From an uncultured Lachnospiraceae bacterium (lineage in GTDB: Bacteria; Bacillota; Clostridia; Lachnospirales; Lachnospiraceae): a stretch of 41,812 bases of DNA. The stretch spans positions 1 to 41,812 of the forward strand of contig CAOJVE010000003.1 of the NCBI GenBank assembly GCA_948444865.1. Reading direction: 5' to 3'. Position numbers and translations under genes: made by a program. The notes below the pieces were generated by a model, which saw only the letters and a list, made by a program, of their open reading frames with translations, did not search any database and was not told the DNA's origin. Every line of letters begins with the position of its first letter. Within the stretch, counting starts at the first letter, position 1. Shown here piece by piece: positions 16,974 through 27,060 of this stretch.

Positions 16974-17696
16974 TTAAAATCCATTCCCGATACAAAGAGT
17001 CATCACGTAAACCGTCCCGACCCCGGCCTCTTTCAGACAGCGGGCCGCCTCATCCGCCGTGCTGCCTGTGGTGTATACGTCGTCCACCAGAACAACCCTT
17101 TCAAACGGCTGAAAATCCCTTCCTATAATAAAAGCGCCTTTTAAGTTCGTCCGGCGCTGTCTGGCTTCCAGTTCTTTTTGAGGCCTGGTCTTTCGGGGCT
17201 TCTCAAGCATATGCTCGTAAACCGGAACGTTTAAGCTCCCGGCCAGTTCCCGGGCGAGAACGGCGCTTTGGTTAAATCCCCGCCGCCGCTGCCGCGCTTT
17301 ATGGAGAGGCACGGGCGCGAAAGCCTGGGGCCGCCACCGCTTTAAATATTTCCCGCCGTAGCGCGCCATGGCCTGTCCGTAATAATCCAGGTATTCCCTG
17401 CGCCCGCCGTATTTGCACTTCATCAGAGATTCCCGCATGATTTTATCATAGAGAAAAATCCCCGCCGCCTCCTCGAATGCGTGGCTGCGGCCAGCGCAAT
17501 CCGCGCAATACTCCGTCTCTTCTTTTTCCAGGGGCTTGCTGCATTTCTTACAGCGCGGCTCCTTCGCCAGCCGCATTTTCCCTTTGCAGGACGGGCAGAT
17601 CAGATGGCCGGCCGGCATTACGATATCATGGCAGACCGGACACCGCCTGGGATAAATCGCCTGCAGCGCCCACTTTACCGCGTCCATTCCTCTCAT
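16974..17696 (-). CDS. comF: ComF family phosphoribosyltransferase-like protein
   Basis: A 240-residue relative of ComFC, linked to DNA uptake and transformation in Firmicutes. The N-terminus has four CxxC pairs (CPVC 19-22, CPSC 34-37, CKKC 49-52, CADC 64-67), fit for two zinc sites. The C-terminal PRPP-binding signature is VVLVDDVYTTGSTADEAA. The ATG overlaps the recD2 stop as ATGA; an internal ATG three codons on is the alternative start. No other competence gene is visible, so a repair or recombination role with recD2 is as likely as DNA uptake. Confidence 0.88.
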   Translation of the reverse strand: MRGMDAVKWALQAIYPRRCPVCHDIVMPAGHLICPSCKGKMRLAKEPRCKKCSKPLEKEETEYCADCAGRSHAFEEAAGIFLYDKIMRESLMKCKYGGRREYLDYYGQAMARYGGKYLKRWRPQAFAPVPLHKARQRRRGFNQSAVLARELAGSLNVPVYEHMLEKPRKTRPQKELEARQRRTNLKGAFIIGRDFQPFERVVLVDDVYTTGSTADEAARCLKEAGVGTVYVMTLCIGNGF

Positions 17697-19921
17697 GAAA
17701 AACTTTCCCCCAATTCCTGAATTCGGATGTCCAGCGCGCTGTACCGCCCAGCCTCCCGTTTATTCTCGATCATCTGTCGGACGGTCTGTGCGCTTCCCAC
17801 CAGAGTCACGCATTTCCTGGCCCTGGTCACGGCCGTGTAGAGCAGATTGCGGTTCATCAGCATCTGGGGCCCGGTGAGCAGCGGGATTACCACCGCCGGG
17901 TATTCGCTTCCCTGGGATTTATGTATGGTGACGGCGTAAGCCAGCTCCAGCTCGTCCAGCTGCTTAAACGTATAGTCCACAAATTTGCCCTGGTCAAACT
18001 CCACGGTCATAAAACCTGCAAACTCGTTGATTTCCCGCACTCTCCCAATGTCCCCGTTGTAAACGCCCGCGCCTTTCTCCGCGGCAATCCCGTACTTCCC
18101 CCGAATCTCCCATTCCAGCTGATAATTGTTCTTCACCTGCATCACCTTATCCCCCTGGCGAAACAGCGTATTCCCGTATTCTTTCTCTTTTTTGGACGGG
18201 TCCGCGGGGTTCAGATATTTCTGGAGAAAAGGATTCAGCTGCTCCACGCCCAGCGCGCCCTTTCGCATCGGGGTCAGCACCTGGATTTCCATGGGGTCCG
18301 CCTGTATGTATTTGGGTAGCTTCTCCTGAATCAGCGCAATCACCACCCGCAGAACCAGTATCGCTTCCTGCCGCTCCAGGAAAAAGAAATCTCTGCTCTT
18401 ATTGCCAAGCTCCACCTGCTCGCCCCGGTTAATCTTGTGGGCGTTCACCACAATGTCGCTTGCGCCCGCCTGCCGGAATATATGCGTTAGCTCCACAACG
18501 GGAAACGCCCCGGACGCGATAATGTCCCGCAGCACGTTGCCGGGGCCTACGCTTGGCAGCTGGTCCACGTCGCCCACCAGAATCAGACGGGCGCCCACAC
18601 GCAGCGCCGACAAAAGCGCATGCACCAGGTAAATGTCCACCATGGACATCTCGTCGATAATCACCACATCCGCCTCCAACGGATTCTGCTCGTTCCGTTC
18701 AAAACGCACCCCGGCGGAGGATTCCTCCAAATCGCCGGACAACTCCAACAGACGGTGGATGGTCTGCGCCTCCCAGCCGGTGGCCTCGGTCATCCGGTTG
18801 GCCGCCCGTCCCGTAGGCGCCGCCAGCTGAATGCATAAATCCTCGCTTTCAAAGTATCGAATCATGGCGTTAATGGTTGTTGTCTTGCCGGTGCCCGGCC
18901 CGCCAGTGAGCACAAACAGCCCATGCAAAGCCGCTTGCCGCACCGCCTCCCGCTGCCGCTCATCCAGACGAATGCCTGTTTCCTTCTCCATGGCTTGAAT
19001 CCGCCGGCAGATGCGCTTCCGGTCCTGGGAAATCTGCACGTTCAGCTCCGTAAGCATCCGGGCCGCGTTCAGCTCCAGATAGTAAAGCTGGCTTCCGTAA
19101 ACCGCCGTGCCCGCGGCCATCTCCTTCAAAACCGCTTTGCGCTCAATGGCCAAATCCATCAGATGCTTCTCAAGCGCCTCCTCGTCCACCTGCAAAAGCG
19201 CGGCTGTCTGGCGGTAAAGCTCCTGCCTGGGCAGATAGACGTGCCCCTGCCCAGTGGCCAGAAGCAGCGTGTAAAGAAGGCCGCTCTTAATCCGATAAGC
19301 GGAATCCTTTCGGATGCCGATTTTCTCCGCGATTTCATCAGCGGCTTTAAAACCCACCCCGGGAATGTCCTCCGCCATCTGGTAAGGATTTTCCCGCAGG
19401 GTCTGATACAGCTTCTGGCCGTACTGCTGGTAAATCTTCGCCCCCAGATTCAGCGAAATCCCGTATTTCTGCAGAAATATCATGGCCTTTCGCATATCCG
19501 CCTTTTCTTCCATCTGAACCGCGATTTCCTGGGCCTTTCGCTCACTGATGCCTTTCACCTCCGCCAGCCGTTCCGGCTCCTCTTCCACCACCCGGATGGT
19601 GTCTTCCCCGAAATGCTTTACGATTCGGGCCGCCAGAGCGGCGCCCACCCCTTTGATGGCGCCGGACCCCAGATAACGCTCCATGGCGGCCGTGTCCTCC
19701 GGGATTTTCGTCTGAAAGGATTCTATATGAAATTGCTGGCCATAAACGGCATGTTCCGTGTAATGGCCCTGCGCCTCAATGGTTTCCCCCTGGCCGATGT
19801 ACTGGAACGCGCCCACACAGGTGATTTCCGTCCCCTCCTCATTCAGCACAAAAACCGTATAGCCATTTTCCTCATTTCGGAATATGATATGATCCACATA
19901 TCCGGAAACGGTGTCCGTCAT
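17693..19921 (-). CDS. recD2: RecD2-type SF1B DNA helicase
   Basis: A 5'-3' helicase of 742 residues that works without RecBC, in repair and replication-fork maintenance. The long N-terminal part (residues 1-310) has helix-hairpin-helix stretches (GVGAALAARIVKHFG; IPGVGFKAADEIAEKIG). Walker A is GGPGTGKTTT (340-349), motif II IIDEMSMVD (about 421-429), and the late motif TIHKSQGSEYPAVVIP with VTRARK ends the helicase core. Length is normal for RecD2. It starts twelve bases after mreB and overlaps comF. Confidence 0.93.
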   Translation of the reverse strand: MTDTVSGYVDHIIFRNEENGYTVFVLNEEGTEITCVGAFQYIGQGETIEAQGHYTEHAVYGQQFHIESFQTKIPEDTAAMERYLGSGAIKGVGAALAARIVKHFGEDTIRVVEEEPERLAEVKGISERKAQEIAVQMEEKADMRKAMIFLQKYGISLNLGAKIYQQYGQKLYQTLRENPYQMAEDIPGVGFKAADEIAEKIGIRKDSAYRIKSGLLYTLLLATGQGHVYLPRQELYRQTAALLQVDEEALEKHLMDLAIERKAVLKEMAAGTAVYGSQLYYLELNAARMLTELNVQISQDRKRICRRIQAMEKETGIRLDERQREAVRQAALHGLFVLTGGPGTGKTTTINAMIRYFESEDLCIQLAAPTGRAANRMTEATGWEAQTIHRLLELSGDLEESSAGVRFERNEQNPLEADVVIIDEMSMVDIYLVHALLSALRVGARLILVGDVDQLPSVGPGNVLRDIIASGAFPVVELTHIFRQAGASDIVVNAHKINRGEQVELGNKSRDFFFLERQEAILVLRVVIALIQEKLPKYIQADPMEIQVLTPMRKGALGVEQLNPFLQKYLNPADPSKKEKEYGNTLFRQGDKVMQVKNNYQLEWEIRGKYGIAAEKGAGVYNGDIGRVREINEFAGFMTVEFDQGKFVDYTFKQLDELELAYAVTIHKSQGSEYPAVVIPLLTGPQMLMNRNLLYTAVTRARKCVTLVGSAQTVRQMIENKREAGRYSALDIRIQELGESFS

Positions 19922-19933
19922 AATGCCGCCCCC

Positions 19934-20917
19934 TTACAGCTCCGCCGCGATTTCCGCGTATTTTCCGGTTCCCACCGCCACCGCCAGCATGGGGTCCTGG
20001 GCGGTCATGGTGTTAATCCCGGTCTTTTGTTCAATCAGGCTTTCGATGCCGCCCAAAAGGGCGCCGCCGCCGGTGAGCACAATCCCCCGGTCCACCACGT
20101 CCGCCGCCAGCTCCGGCGGCGTTTTTTCCAGAACGCCGTGCACCGCGTCCACAATCTGGGATGTGCAGTCGTACATAGCCTGGCGGATTTCCTCGGAAGT
20201 CAGGGTCACCGACTTGGGCAATCCGGTGATGACGTTGCGGCCCTTAATTTCCAGCGTCATCAGCTCCGGCCGCTCGCAGGCCATGCCGATCTGGACTTTG
20301 ATGTCCTCCGCCGTGCGCTCCCCGATGAACAGATTGTGATTTTTGCGCACGTGACGCATGATGGCCTCGTCAAAATTATCCCCGGCCACCTTCACCGAGG
20401 CGGAAACCACCGTGCCCCCCAGAGAAATCACCGCAATGTCCGAGGTGCCGCCGCCGATGTCCACCACCATATTCCCGCAAGGACGCAAAATGTCAATGCC
20501 GGAGCCGATGGCCGCCGCGATGGGTTCCTCAATGAGATGCACTTCCCGGGCGCCCGCCTGGTACGTGGCCTCTTCCACCGCCTTTTTCTCCACCTCGGTA
20601 ACGCCGCTGGGCACGCAGATGCTGATGCGGGGCTTACGAAAGGCCCGCCTGCCGATGGCCTTGGAAATAAAATATTTCAGCATTTTCTCCGTAATGTCGT
20701 AATCGGAGATGACCCCCTGGCGCAAAGGACGAATGGCCACCACATTCCCCGGGGTGCGGCCGATCATCTGGCGTGCCTCTTCGCCGATCGCTTTAATCTT
20801 CTCTGTGTCTTTATCGTATGCTACGACCGAAGGCTCTTTTAGCACAATTCCTTTTCCCGTGGCATATACCAGTATACTGGATGTGCCCAAATCTATTCCA
20901 ATGTCTGTTGACGCCAT
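19934..20917 (-). CDS. mreB: Rod-shape actin homologue MreB/Mbl family
   Basis: A cytoskeletal ATPase of 327 residues on the inner membrane face that guides lateral wall synthesis. It opens with DIGIDLGTSSILVYATGKGI and has PSVVAYD, ISICVPSGVTEVEKKAVEEA, MVVDIGGGTSDIAVISLGG and GIVLTGGGALLGGIE, all phosphate and adenosine loops of the actin fold. AAAGGGG lies before ATG 20917. No mreC/mreD follows, so it is a separate Mbl/MreBH-like copy. It lies 105 bases after uvrA. Confidence 0.92.
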   Translation of the reverse strand: MASTDIGIDLGTSSILVYATGKGIVLKEPSVVAYDKDTEKIKAIGEEARQMIGRTPGNVVAIRPLRQGVISDYDITEKMLKYFISKAIGRRAFRKPRISICVPSGVTEVEKKAVEEATYQAGAREVHLIEEPIAAAIGSGIDILRPCGNMVVDIGGGTSDIAVISLGGTVVSASVKVAGDNFDEAIMRHVRKNHNLFIGERTAEDIKVQIGMACERPELMTLEIKGRNVITGLPKSVTLTSEEIRQAMYDCTSQIVDAVHGVLEKTPPELAADVVDRGIVLTGGGALLGGIESLIEQKTGINTMTAQDPMLAVAVGTGKYAEIAAEL

Positions 20918-21022
20918 CGCAATCCCCTTTCCTGCAGCGCATAATCATTTTTTCGCTTATTATCTGTTATTCTATCCAAAATTATTCCGTTCATTCCCAC
21001 ATCCCGTCGGGCAAAGGAAGCG

Positions 21023-23887
21023 CTAATTGCCGGCGCCGTCCAAAAACGCATGAATGGCTTTATCAATGTATTTTCCCGTATAGGACCGCTCACAGGCGGC
21101 CACCTGCTCCGGCGTTCCCTGGGCCACCACCGTGCCGCCCTGATCTCCTCCCTCTGGGCCGATGTCTATAATATAATCCGCCGTCTTGATCACGTCCAGA
21201 TTGTGCTCGATGACCACCACCGAATTTCCGCCCGCGGAAAGCCGCTGCAAAATCTGAATTAGTTTGTGCACGTCGGCAAAATGAAGCCCCGTGGTGGGCT
21301 CGTCCAGAATATAGATGGTCTTTCCCGTGCTGCGCTTGCTCAGTTCCGTGGCCAGCTTCACCCGCTGGGCTTCCCCTCCCGACAACGTGGTAGACGGCTG
21401 TCCCAGGCGGATATAGGGCAGGCCCACATCGTACAAAGTCTGAATCTTTCTGTTTATGGAAGGAATGGGTCCGAAGAACTCCAGCGCCTCCTCCACCGTC
21501 ATGTTCAACACGTCAAAGATACTCTTCTCCTTGTATTTTACCTCCAAAGTTTCCCGGTTATACCGTTTTCCCTGACAAACTTCGCAGGGCACATACACAT
21601 CCGGCAGAAAGTGCATCTCTATTTTCAAAATGCCGTCCCCGCCGCAGGCCTCGCAGCGACCGCCTTTCACGTTGAAGCTGAAGCGCCCTTTCTTATATCC
21701 CCGCGCTTTCGCGTCGGACGTGGCGGCGAACAGATCCCGGATCTGGTCAAAGACGCCCGTGTAGGTGGCCGGATTGGACCGGGGCGTGCGGCCAATGGGC
21801 GACTGGTCAATGTTGATGACCTTGTCCAGCTGGTCCAGGCCGGAAATGCTTTTGTGTTTCCCCGGAATCACCCGCGCCCGGTTCAGGCTTCTGGCCAGCC
21901 CTTTGTACAGAATCTCGTTGACCAGGGAGCTTTTCCCGGAACCGGACACGCCGGTGACGCAGGTAATCACCCCCAGAGGGATATCCACGTTCACATTCTT
22001 TAGATTATTCTCCGCCGCGCCTCGAATTTTCAAGAATCCGGTGGGCTCTTTGCGCTCTTTCGGGACAGGTATCTGTATCCGGCCGCTTAAGTACTGGCCG
22101 GTAATGGACTCCTCGTTTTCCATCAGCTCCTCTGCCGTGCCGACGCCCACCAGCCTGCCGCCGTGCTCCCCGGCGCCCGGCCCGATGTCCACCACGCAGT
22201 CTGCCGCCAGCATGGTGTCCGCGTCATGCTCCACCACAATCAGCGTGTTGCCTAAGTCCCGCAGATGGCAAAGGGTCCGCAGAAGCTTGTCGTTGTCCCT
22301 CTGGTGCAGGCCGATGCTGGGCTCGTCCAGAATATAGGCCACGCCCACCAGCCCAGAGCCAATCTGGGTGGCCAGACGGATGCGCTGCGCCTCGCCGCCG
22401 GATAAAGTGGAGGTGGCCCGGGCCAGGGTCAGGTACTCAAGCCCCACGTCTACCAGAAACCCCACACGCGCGCGAATCTCTTTCAACACCTGCCGTCCAA
22501 TCATCTCCTGCTGGGGCGTCAGCTCCAAATGTTCCAGAAAACCCTGCAGCTTCACCACGGACATGGAAGTGACTTTGAAAATATTCTCTCCGCCCACCGT
22601 CACCGCCAGGGACTCCGGCTTCAGCCGCTGGCCTTTACACTCCCGACAGGGCGTAATCCGCATGAAGCTCTCGTACTCCTGCTTGCTGGTTTCCGACCCG
22701 GTTTCCCGATAACGCCGCTCCACGTTGCGGACCAGCCCTTCAAAGGCCACGGAGTAAACCCCTTCGCCCCGCTGGCCCTTGTAATGAACCTTCACTTCCT
22801 TCCCCTCCGTGCCATTGATAATCACATTTTGGACATCCGGGGGATAATCCTCAAAAGGCGTGTCCAGATCGAAATCGTATTCCTTGGCCAGCGCGTCCAG
22901 AATCGCCCGGGTGAAGCTTCCCTTATTGGCGCAGGACTGCCAGCCCATCACCGCGATGGCCCCCTCTGCAATGCTCAAAGAAGGGTCCGGAATCATCAGA
23001 TCCACATCGAACTCCATCTTATAGCCCAGGCCGCTGCAGGAAGGACAGGCCCCGAAGGGATTGTTAAAAGAAAAGCTTCTGGGCTCGATCTCATCCACGC
23101 TGACCCCGCAGTCCGGGCAGGAAAAGCTCTGGCTGAAATGAATCGCATTGCCGTCCATCGTATCCACGGTCAAAAGCCCTTCCGACAGGGACAAAACATT
23201 CTCGATGGAGTCGGTGAGACGTTTCTCAATTCCGGGCTTCACCATCAGGCGGTCCACCACGATCTCTATGTTATGCTTAATATTTTTGTCCAGGGTAATT
23301 TCCTCGGACAAATCGTACAGACTGCCGTCGACCTGCACGCGGACATAGCCGCTTCTTCTGGCCTGTTCAAAAAGCTTTGCGTGGGTTCCCTTGCGCCCCC
23401 TCACCACCGGCGCCAGCAGCTGTATCTTCGTCCGCTCCGGCAGTTCCATAATCTGATCCACCATCTGGTCCACCGTCTGCCGGGCAATCCGGCGCCCGCA
23501 CTTGGGACAGTGGGGAATGCCGATCCGCGCGTAGAGAAGGCGGAAATAATCGTAAATCTCCGTAACCGTACCCACGGTGGAACGGGGATTGCGGTTGGTG
23601 GACTTCTGGTCAATGGATATGGCCGGGGACAACCCCTCGATGCTCTCCACGTCCGGCTTCTCCATCTGACCCAAGAACTGCCGGGCATAGGAAGTCAGGG
23701 ATTCCATATACCGCCGCTGGCCCTCCGCGTAAATGGTGTCAAAAGCCAGGGAGCTTTTCCCAGAACCGGATAACCCGGTCAAAACCACAAACTCATTGCG
23801 GGGAATGTCCACATCCAGATTCTTCAGATTATTCTCATTGGCTCCCCGGATTTTTATAAATTCTCTTGATTTCTTTGGCGCTGTCAT
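21023..23887 (-). CDS. uvrA: Excinuclease ABC subunit A
   Basis: DNA damage sensor of nucleotide excision repair, 954 residues, full length. It has two ABC ATPase halves: Walker [15 protein letters not shown] near the N-terminus and [15 protein letters not shown] in the second half, each with a signature LSGGEAQR. Zinc modules are [24 protein letters not shown], and [11 protein letters not shown] with [18 protein letters not shown] precedes the ATG. uvrB is not adjacent. The promoter overlaps a LexA-like palindrome, fitting SOS control. Confidence 0.97.
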   Translation of the reverse strand: MTAPKKSREFIKIRGANENNLKNLDVDIPRNEFVVLTGLSGSGKSSLAFDTIYAEGQRRYMESLTSYARQFLGQMEKPDVESIEGLSPAISIDQKSTNRNPRSTVGTVTEIYDYFRLLYARIGIPHCPKCGRRIARQTVDQMVDQIMELPERTKIQLLAPVVRGRKGTHAKLFEQARRSGYVRVQVDGSLYDLSEEITLDKNIKHNIEIVVDRLMVKPGIEKRLTDSIENVLSLSEGLLTVDTMDGNAIHFSQSFSCPDCGVSVDEIEPRSFSFNNPFGACPSCSGLGYKMEFDVDLMIPDPSLSIAEGAIAVMGWQSCANKGSFTRAILDALAKEYDFDLDTPFEDYPPDVQNVIINGTEGKEVKVHYKGQRGEGVYSVAFEGLVRNVERRYRETGSETSKQEYESFMRITPCRECKGQRLKPESLAVTVGGENIFKVTSMSVVKLQGFLEHLELTPQQEMIGRQVLKEIRARVGFLVDVGLEYLTLARATSTLSGGEAQRIRLATQIGSGLVGVAYILDEPSIGLHQRDNDKLLRTLCHLRDLGNTLIVVEHDADTMLAADCVVDIGPGAGEHGGRLVGVGTAEELMENEESITGQYLSGRIQIPVPKERKEPTGFLKIRGAAENNLKNVNVDIPLGVITCVTGVSGSGKSSLVNEILYKGLARSLNRARVIPGKHKSISGLDQLDKVINIDQSPIGRTPRSNPATYTGVFDQIRDLFAATSDAKARGYKKGRFSFNVKGGRCEACGGDGILKIEMHFLPDVYVPCEVCQGKRYNRETLEVKYKEKSIFDVLNMTVEEALEFFGPIPSINRKIQTLYDVGLPYIRLGQPSTTLSGGEAQRVKLATELSKRSTGKTIYILDEPTTGLHFADVHKLIQILQRLSAGGNSVVVIEHNLDVIKTADYIIDIGPEGGDQGGTVVAQGTPEQVAACERSYTGKYIDKAIHAFLDGAGN

Positions 23888-23945
23888 ACTGCTTCTCCTT
23901 ATGATCTACAGGATATAAGATGTCCATTTCCTTGTTTTTCCATAC

Positions 23946-23985
23946 AGTATAACACATGTAAAAAGATTTTTCAAACATTTGTTTG
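23946..23985 (-). promoter_or_regulatory. uvrA promoter with overlapping LexA/DinR-like box
   Basis: Minus-strand TTGAAA (23974-23969), 17 bases, TATACT (23951-23946). The palindrome CAAACAAATGTTTG (23985-23972) overlaps the 5' end of the -35 box and resembles the Gram-positive SOS box GAAC-N4-GTTC with an AAAC/GTTT variant. Confidence 0.65.
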
Positions 23986-24090
23986 TATTTTTTGTCCGGT
24001 TCTCCGCTCATTTTCTCATGGATTGATTCTCATGATAGCACAAACCAAAAGTGTACTCAAGGTTTTCACAGAATTTCCTAAAATACCTGC

Positions 24091-24119
24091 TTGCATTTGG
24101 GGCGCTTCGTGTTTATGAT
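24091..24119 (+). promoter_or_regulatory. Promoter of hisD
   Basis: TTGCAT (24091-24096), 17 bases, TATGAT (24114-24119), about 45 bases before the chosen start. No T-box or other leader fits in this short space. The 276 bases between uvrA and hisD hold only this and the uvrA promoter. Confidence 0.65.
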
Positions 24120-24163
24120 ATAGAATAAACAGTATCCAAATGAACGAGAGAGGACTATTACTT

Positions 24164-25429
24164 ATGAAAATTTTAAAAGAATCCCAAAAACGCACTCCTT
24201 CCGACGCCCGCGCCTTACAGCAGGCCGTATCCGAAATCATCGGCCAGGTCTGTGAAAAAGGCGATGCGGCGTTAAAATCCTACAACCAGAAGTTCGACCA
24301 GTGCCAGCGGGAGGAGCTGCGGGTCAGTAAAGAGGAAATAAAAGCCGCTTACCAACAGCTGGATCCCCAGGAAATCGAGGATATGAAAGCCGCTTTAAGC
24401 AACATCCAGGCGTTCGCCCGGGCGCAGCGGGAAACCATGACGGAGATCGAAGACTTCAGCCCCATGCCCGGCATCCATCTGGGGCACCGCATCCTCCCCG
24501 TCCAGTCCTGCTGCTGCTACGTGCCGGGCGGCAGCTATCCGCTGTATTCCACCGCGCTGATGCTGGCCGCGCCCGCCAAGGCCGCCGGGGTTCCCCGGAT
24601 CGCCGCCTGCTCTCCCGTGGTCAAAGGCAGTGACCAGATTCACCCGAAAACCCTTGTGGCCATGGACTTGGCCGGCGTGGACGAGATTTACGCCGTGGGC
24701 GGCGCCCAGGCGGTGGCCGCTTTCTCCTACGGCACCGAGCAGATTGCCCCGGTGGACCTAATCGTCGGCCCCGGAAATCAATACGTGACTGAAGCCAAAC
24801 GCCAGTGCTACGGACAGGTGGGCATTGACTTTGTGGCCGGACCCAGCGAGGTGCTTGTACTGGCCGACGAAAGCGCCAAGCCGGAAGTCACCGCCGCAGA
24901 CCTGCTGGCCCAGTCGGAGCACGACCCCAACGCCAAGGGCATCGTCATCACCACCGACGAGGCCTTCGGCCACGCCGTCATCGCCTCTGTGGAAAAGCAG
25001 TTGGAAACCCTTCAGACCGCCCCCATCGCCCGTCCGTCCTGGAACGCCTTCGGCGAAGTTTTGCTGGCCGATTCCATCCAGGAAGCCATCGACCTGGCCA
25101 ATACATACGCCCCGGAACACCTGGAGCTTGCCATGGAAAACCCCGGGGAAATCATCCCTAAGCTTTACAACTACGGCTCTCTATTCATCGGCGAAAACAC
25201 GGCGGAAGTGTTCGGCGACTACGCGTCCGGCACCAACCACACCCTGCCCACGCTGCGGGCCTCCCGCTACACCGGCGGCGTATGGGTGGGAACCTTCCTG
25301 AAAACCTGCACCCACCAGAGCATGACCGCAGAAGCTTCCCGGCGCATCGCGCCGCTGGTGGCCCGCATGGCCGAGGGCGAAGGGCTGGCCGGGCACGCCA
25401 AAGCCGCTAAAATCCGTGAAACCCTGTAA
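24164..25429 (+). CDS. hisD: Histidinol dehydrogenase (stand-alone copy)
   Basis: Oxidises histidinol to histidine with NAD and zinc; 421 residues. Zinc and catalytic marks are kept: AQSEHDPNAKG (Gln and His ligands), YAPEHLELAMENPGEI (Glu-His catalytic pair), FGDYASGTNHTLPT (Asp ligand) and GLAGHAKAAKIR (C-terminal His). The ORF track start (24140) is probably eight codons early; ATG 24164 has GAGAGGA nine bases upstream. No other his gene lies near and it is a single-gene unit, so it could be a HisD-family dehydrogenase for another amino alcohol. The intact ligand set favours ordinary HisD chemistry. Confidence 0.85.
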   Translation: MKILKESQKRTPSDARALQQAVSEIIGQVCEKGDAALKSYNQKFDQCQREELRVSKEEIKAAYQQLDPQEIEDMKAALSNIQAFARAQRETMTEIEDFSPMPGIHLGHRILPVQSCCCYVPGGSYPLYSTALMLAAPAKAAGVPRIAACSPVVKGSDQIHPKTLVAMDLAGVDEIYAVGGAQAVAAFSYGTEQIAPVDLIVGPGNQYVTEAKRQCYGQVGIDFVAGPSEVLVLADESAKPEVTAADLLAQSEHDPNAKGIVITTDEAFGHAVIASVEKQLETLQTAPIARPSWNAFGEVLLADSIQEAIDLANTYAPEHLELAMENPGEIIPKLYNYGSLFIGENTAEVFGDYASGTNHTLPTLRASRYTGGVWVGTFLKTCTHQSMTAEASRRIAPLVARMAEGEGLAGHAKAAKIRETL

Positions 25430-25437
25430 ATAAACTG

Positions 25438-25488
25438 AAAGAAAGCGCGTAACGTTTGCCGTCCGTTTTACGCGCTTTCTCCTTTTTA
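25438..25488. terminator. Bidirectional terminator between hisD and the anti-sigma gene
   Basis: GAAAGCGCGTAA (25441-25452) and TTACGCGCTTTC (25468-25479) form a perfect twelve-pair stem. It is followed by CTCCTTTTT on the plus strand and, with A-rich flanks, by T-rich sequence on the minus strand. Confidence 0.85.
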
Positions 25489-27060
25489 ATCAAAAATCAA
25501 TTCTTTATGGTAATGGGCCCGCTCATCCAATAGCTGCTTAAAGGTCTTTTCCTTCTTCTTCGTCTCATAATCTTCCGACCAGTAATAGCCTTTCAGCTCA
25601 TCCATATACTCTGTATAATCACAGATATACACGTCTATCTTCGACACGTCCCGATCCTGGATGGCAAACGTGTTTGCATTGCCGCTTCCCCCGTAGTCCA
25701 GAATATCACCATCCGCATCCAGCGCGACCGTAAAGTAATCCGCCCCCGGCTGGCCGTCGTCGATGGTAATCTCAAAAGGCGTTTTCGTCACCGATACAAG
25801 GCCCAGCCCGTTTTCATCCAGGTCGCCGATTTCCTTTACGACCGTACCTGTCTGATCCTTGGCCACGTCCAGGGAAAACTCCCAGGGGCCCTCCACCCAC
25901 CAGTTTTCGTATTTGTTGGGATGCTGATTGGTTTCCGGGAAACGCACGCCGTACTGATTCCACATCTCCGTAAAAAACCGATGCTCCATCTCCTTTTGCT
26001 CATCGGTGAAATTCGCGTAATCCTCGTCCGACAGCCCCAACCCCTGGGCCTTCATGGATTTCTCATAATTTTCCCGGAGATCCGCCGGCATCTGAGGCGT
26101 CGTTGCCTGCGCTTTATCCCCCATCACCATGGGAATGGAAAGCCGCATCCGGAAATTCTCCGGAACCTGCGTCGTCTTCTGATAATCCTTCCAGTTAGGG
26201 CCGCCGGCCTGGGCAATGGCCGCATCCGTCAGCTCATCCACGCCCAAAATCTGGCGCGCCCGCGCCTCGGCCGCGGCATAGTCCTCCTCCAACTCCCGCT
26301 CCGTAATGCCCAGCGACTGCAGAAACGCATTCCGCTCCTCCTGGTATTTTTCATAATCCGAAGCGTCCTCCGAGGCGGAAAGGTCGTAGCGGATTACGCC
26401 GGCATAGGTATGGTCGTCCACAAACTTCCCGTCCATGCTCTCGCTGCCCCCGGCGCCCAGCAGGCATTCCTGGGAATTGTAGTCGAATTTCAGCGTGCTG
26501 TTAAACAGGTGAAGAAGGGGCCGCGCGTTTGTGTCCGTCATGGTTTCCGGGAACTTTTCCCTGGACTGGATCACCATGCTGATGTAAAGCGCCGCGTCGT
26601 TGCAGTATACCTCGGACAGCGTGACAGTCACGCCGTTTTTGGTCTGGCTGTATGGAGGCGCATCGCTTTTTTCTCCCTTGGACGCCAACTCATCCGTCTC
26701 GACCGCATTTTCCACAGGCTTCGCGTACCCGCTGTAATCCCCAGAGAATCCCAGGGAATTTCCCACCGCTTCAAACACCCGGCCCACCAGCGGGATCTGC
26801 GCCGCAAACGCCGGGTTGGCCACGCAGACAGCCAGAAAAAGCGCCGCGGCCGCCGCCAGCCCCGCGAAGGATTTCACAAAAAACCGCCGTTTCGGCTTTT
26901 GCTCTTTCGCCTTTTCTTCCTCCGCTTCTGGCCCCTTTTGCGCCTGCCGCCGGATCTGGGAAAACGCCGCCTCCTGGGCGTTTTTCACACTGGGGGGCAG
27001 GGGAAAATCCTTCTTCATGGTTGCGCGGATTTCTTCATCCAGCCGTGTATTTTCTCTCAT
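25486..27060 (-). CDS. DUF4179-type membrane anti-sigma factor
   Basis: A 524-residue, single-pass protein. Residues 1-70 are cytosolic and would hold the sigma factor. The membrane segment is FAGLAAAAALFLAVCVANPAFA (about residues 75-100), directly followed by AQIPLVGRVFEAVGNSLGF, the usual start of the DUF4179 outer domain. The long extracytoplasmic part contains KNGVTVTLSEVYCNDAALYISM and is rich in acidic residues. The track start is 23 codons early; ATG 27060 has AAGGAGGG just upstream. It overlaps the sigma gene by 26 bases. The signal it senses is unknown; release by proteolysis is inferred from related systems. Confidence 0.82.
   Translation of the reverse strand: MRENTRLDEEIRATMKKDFPLPPSVKNAQEAAFSQIRRQAQKGPEAEEEKAKEQKPKRRFFVKSFAGLAAAAALFLAVCVANPAFAAQIPLVGRVFEAVGNSLGFSGDYSGYAKPVENAVETDELASKGEKSDAPPYSQTKNGVTVTLSEVYCNDAALYISMVIQSREKFPETMTDTNARPLLHLFNSTLKFDYNSQECLLGAGGSESMDGKFVDDHTYAGVIRYDLSASEDASDYEKYQEERNAFLQSLGITERELEEDYAAAEARARQILGVDELTDAAIAQAGGPNWKDYQKTTQVPENFRMRLSIPMVMGDKAQATTPQMPADLRENYEKSMKAQGLGLSDEDYANFTDEQKEMEHRFFTEMWNQYGVRFPETNQHPNKYENWWVEGPWEFSLDVAKDQTGTVVKEIGDLDENGLGLVSVTKTPFEITIDDGQPGADYFTVALDADGDILDYGGSGNANTFAIQDRDVSKIDVYICDYTEYMDELKGYYWSEDYETKKKEKTFKQLLDERAHYHKELIFD

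Noticed and set aside
18923-20842. Plus-strand ORF of 639 residues
   Set aside because: It spans both recD2 and mreB in antisense and has no motif or ribosome site; it is a GC-bias shadow.
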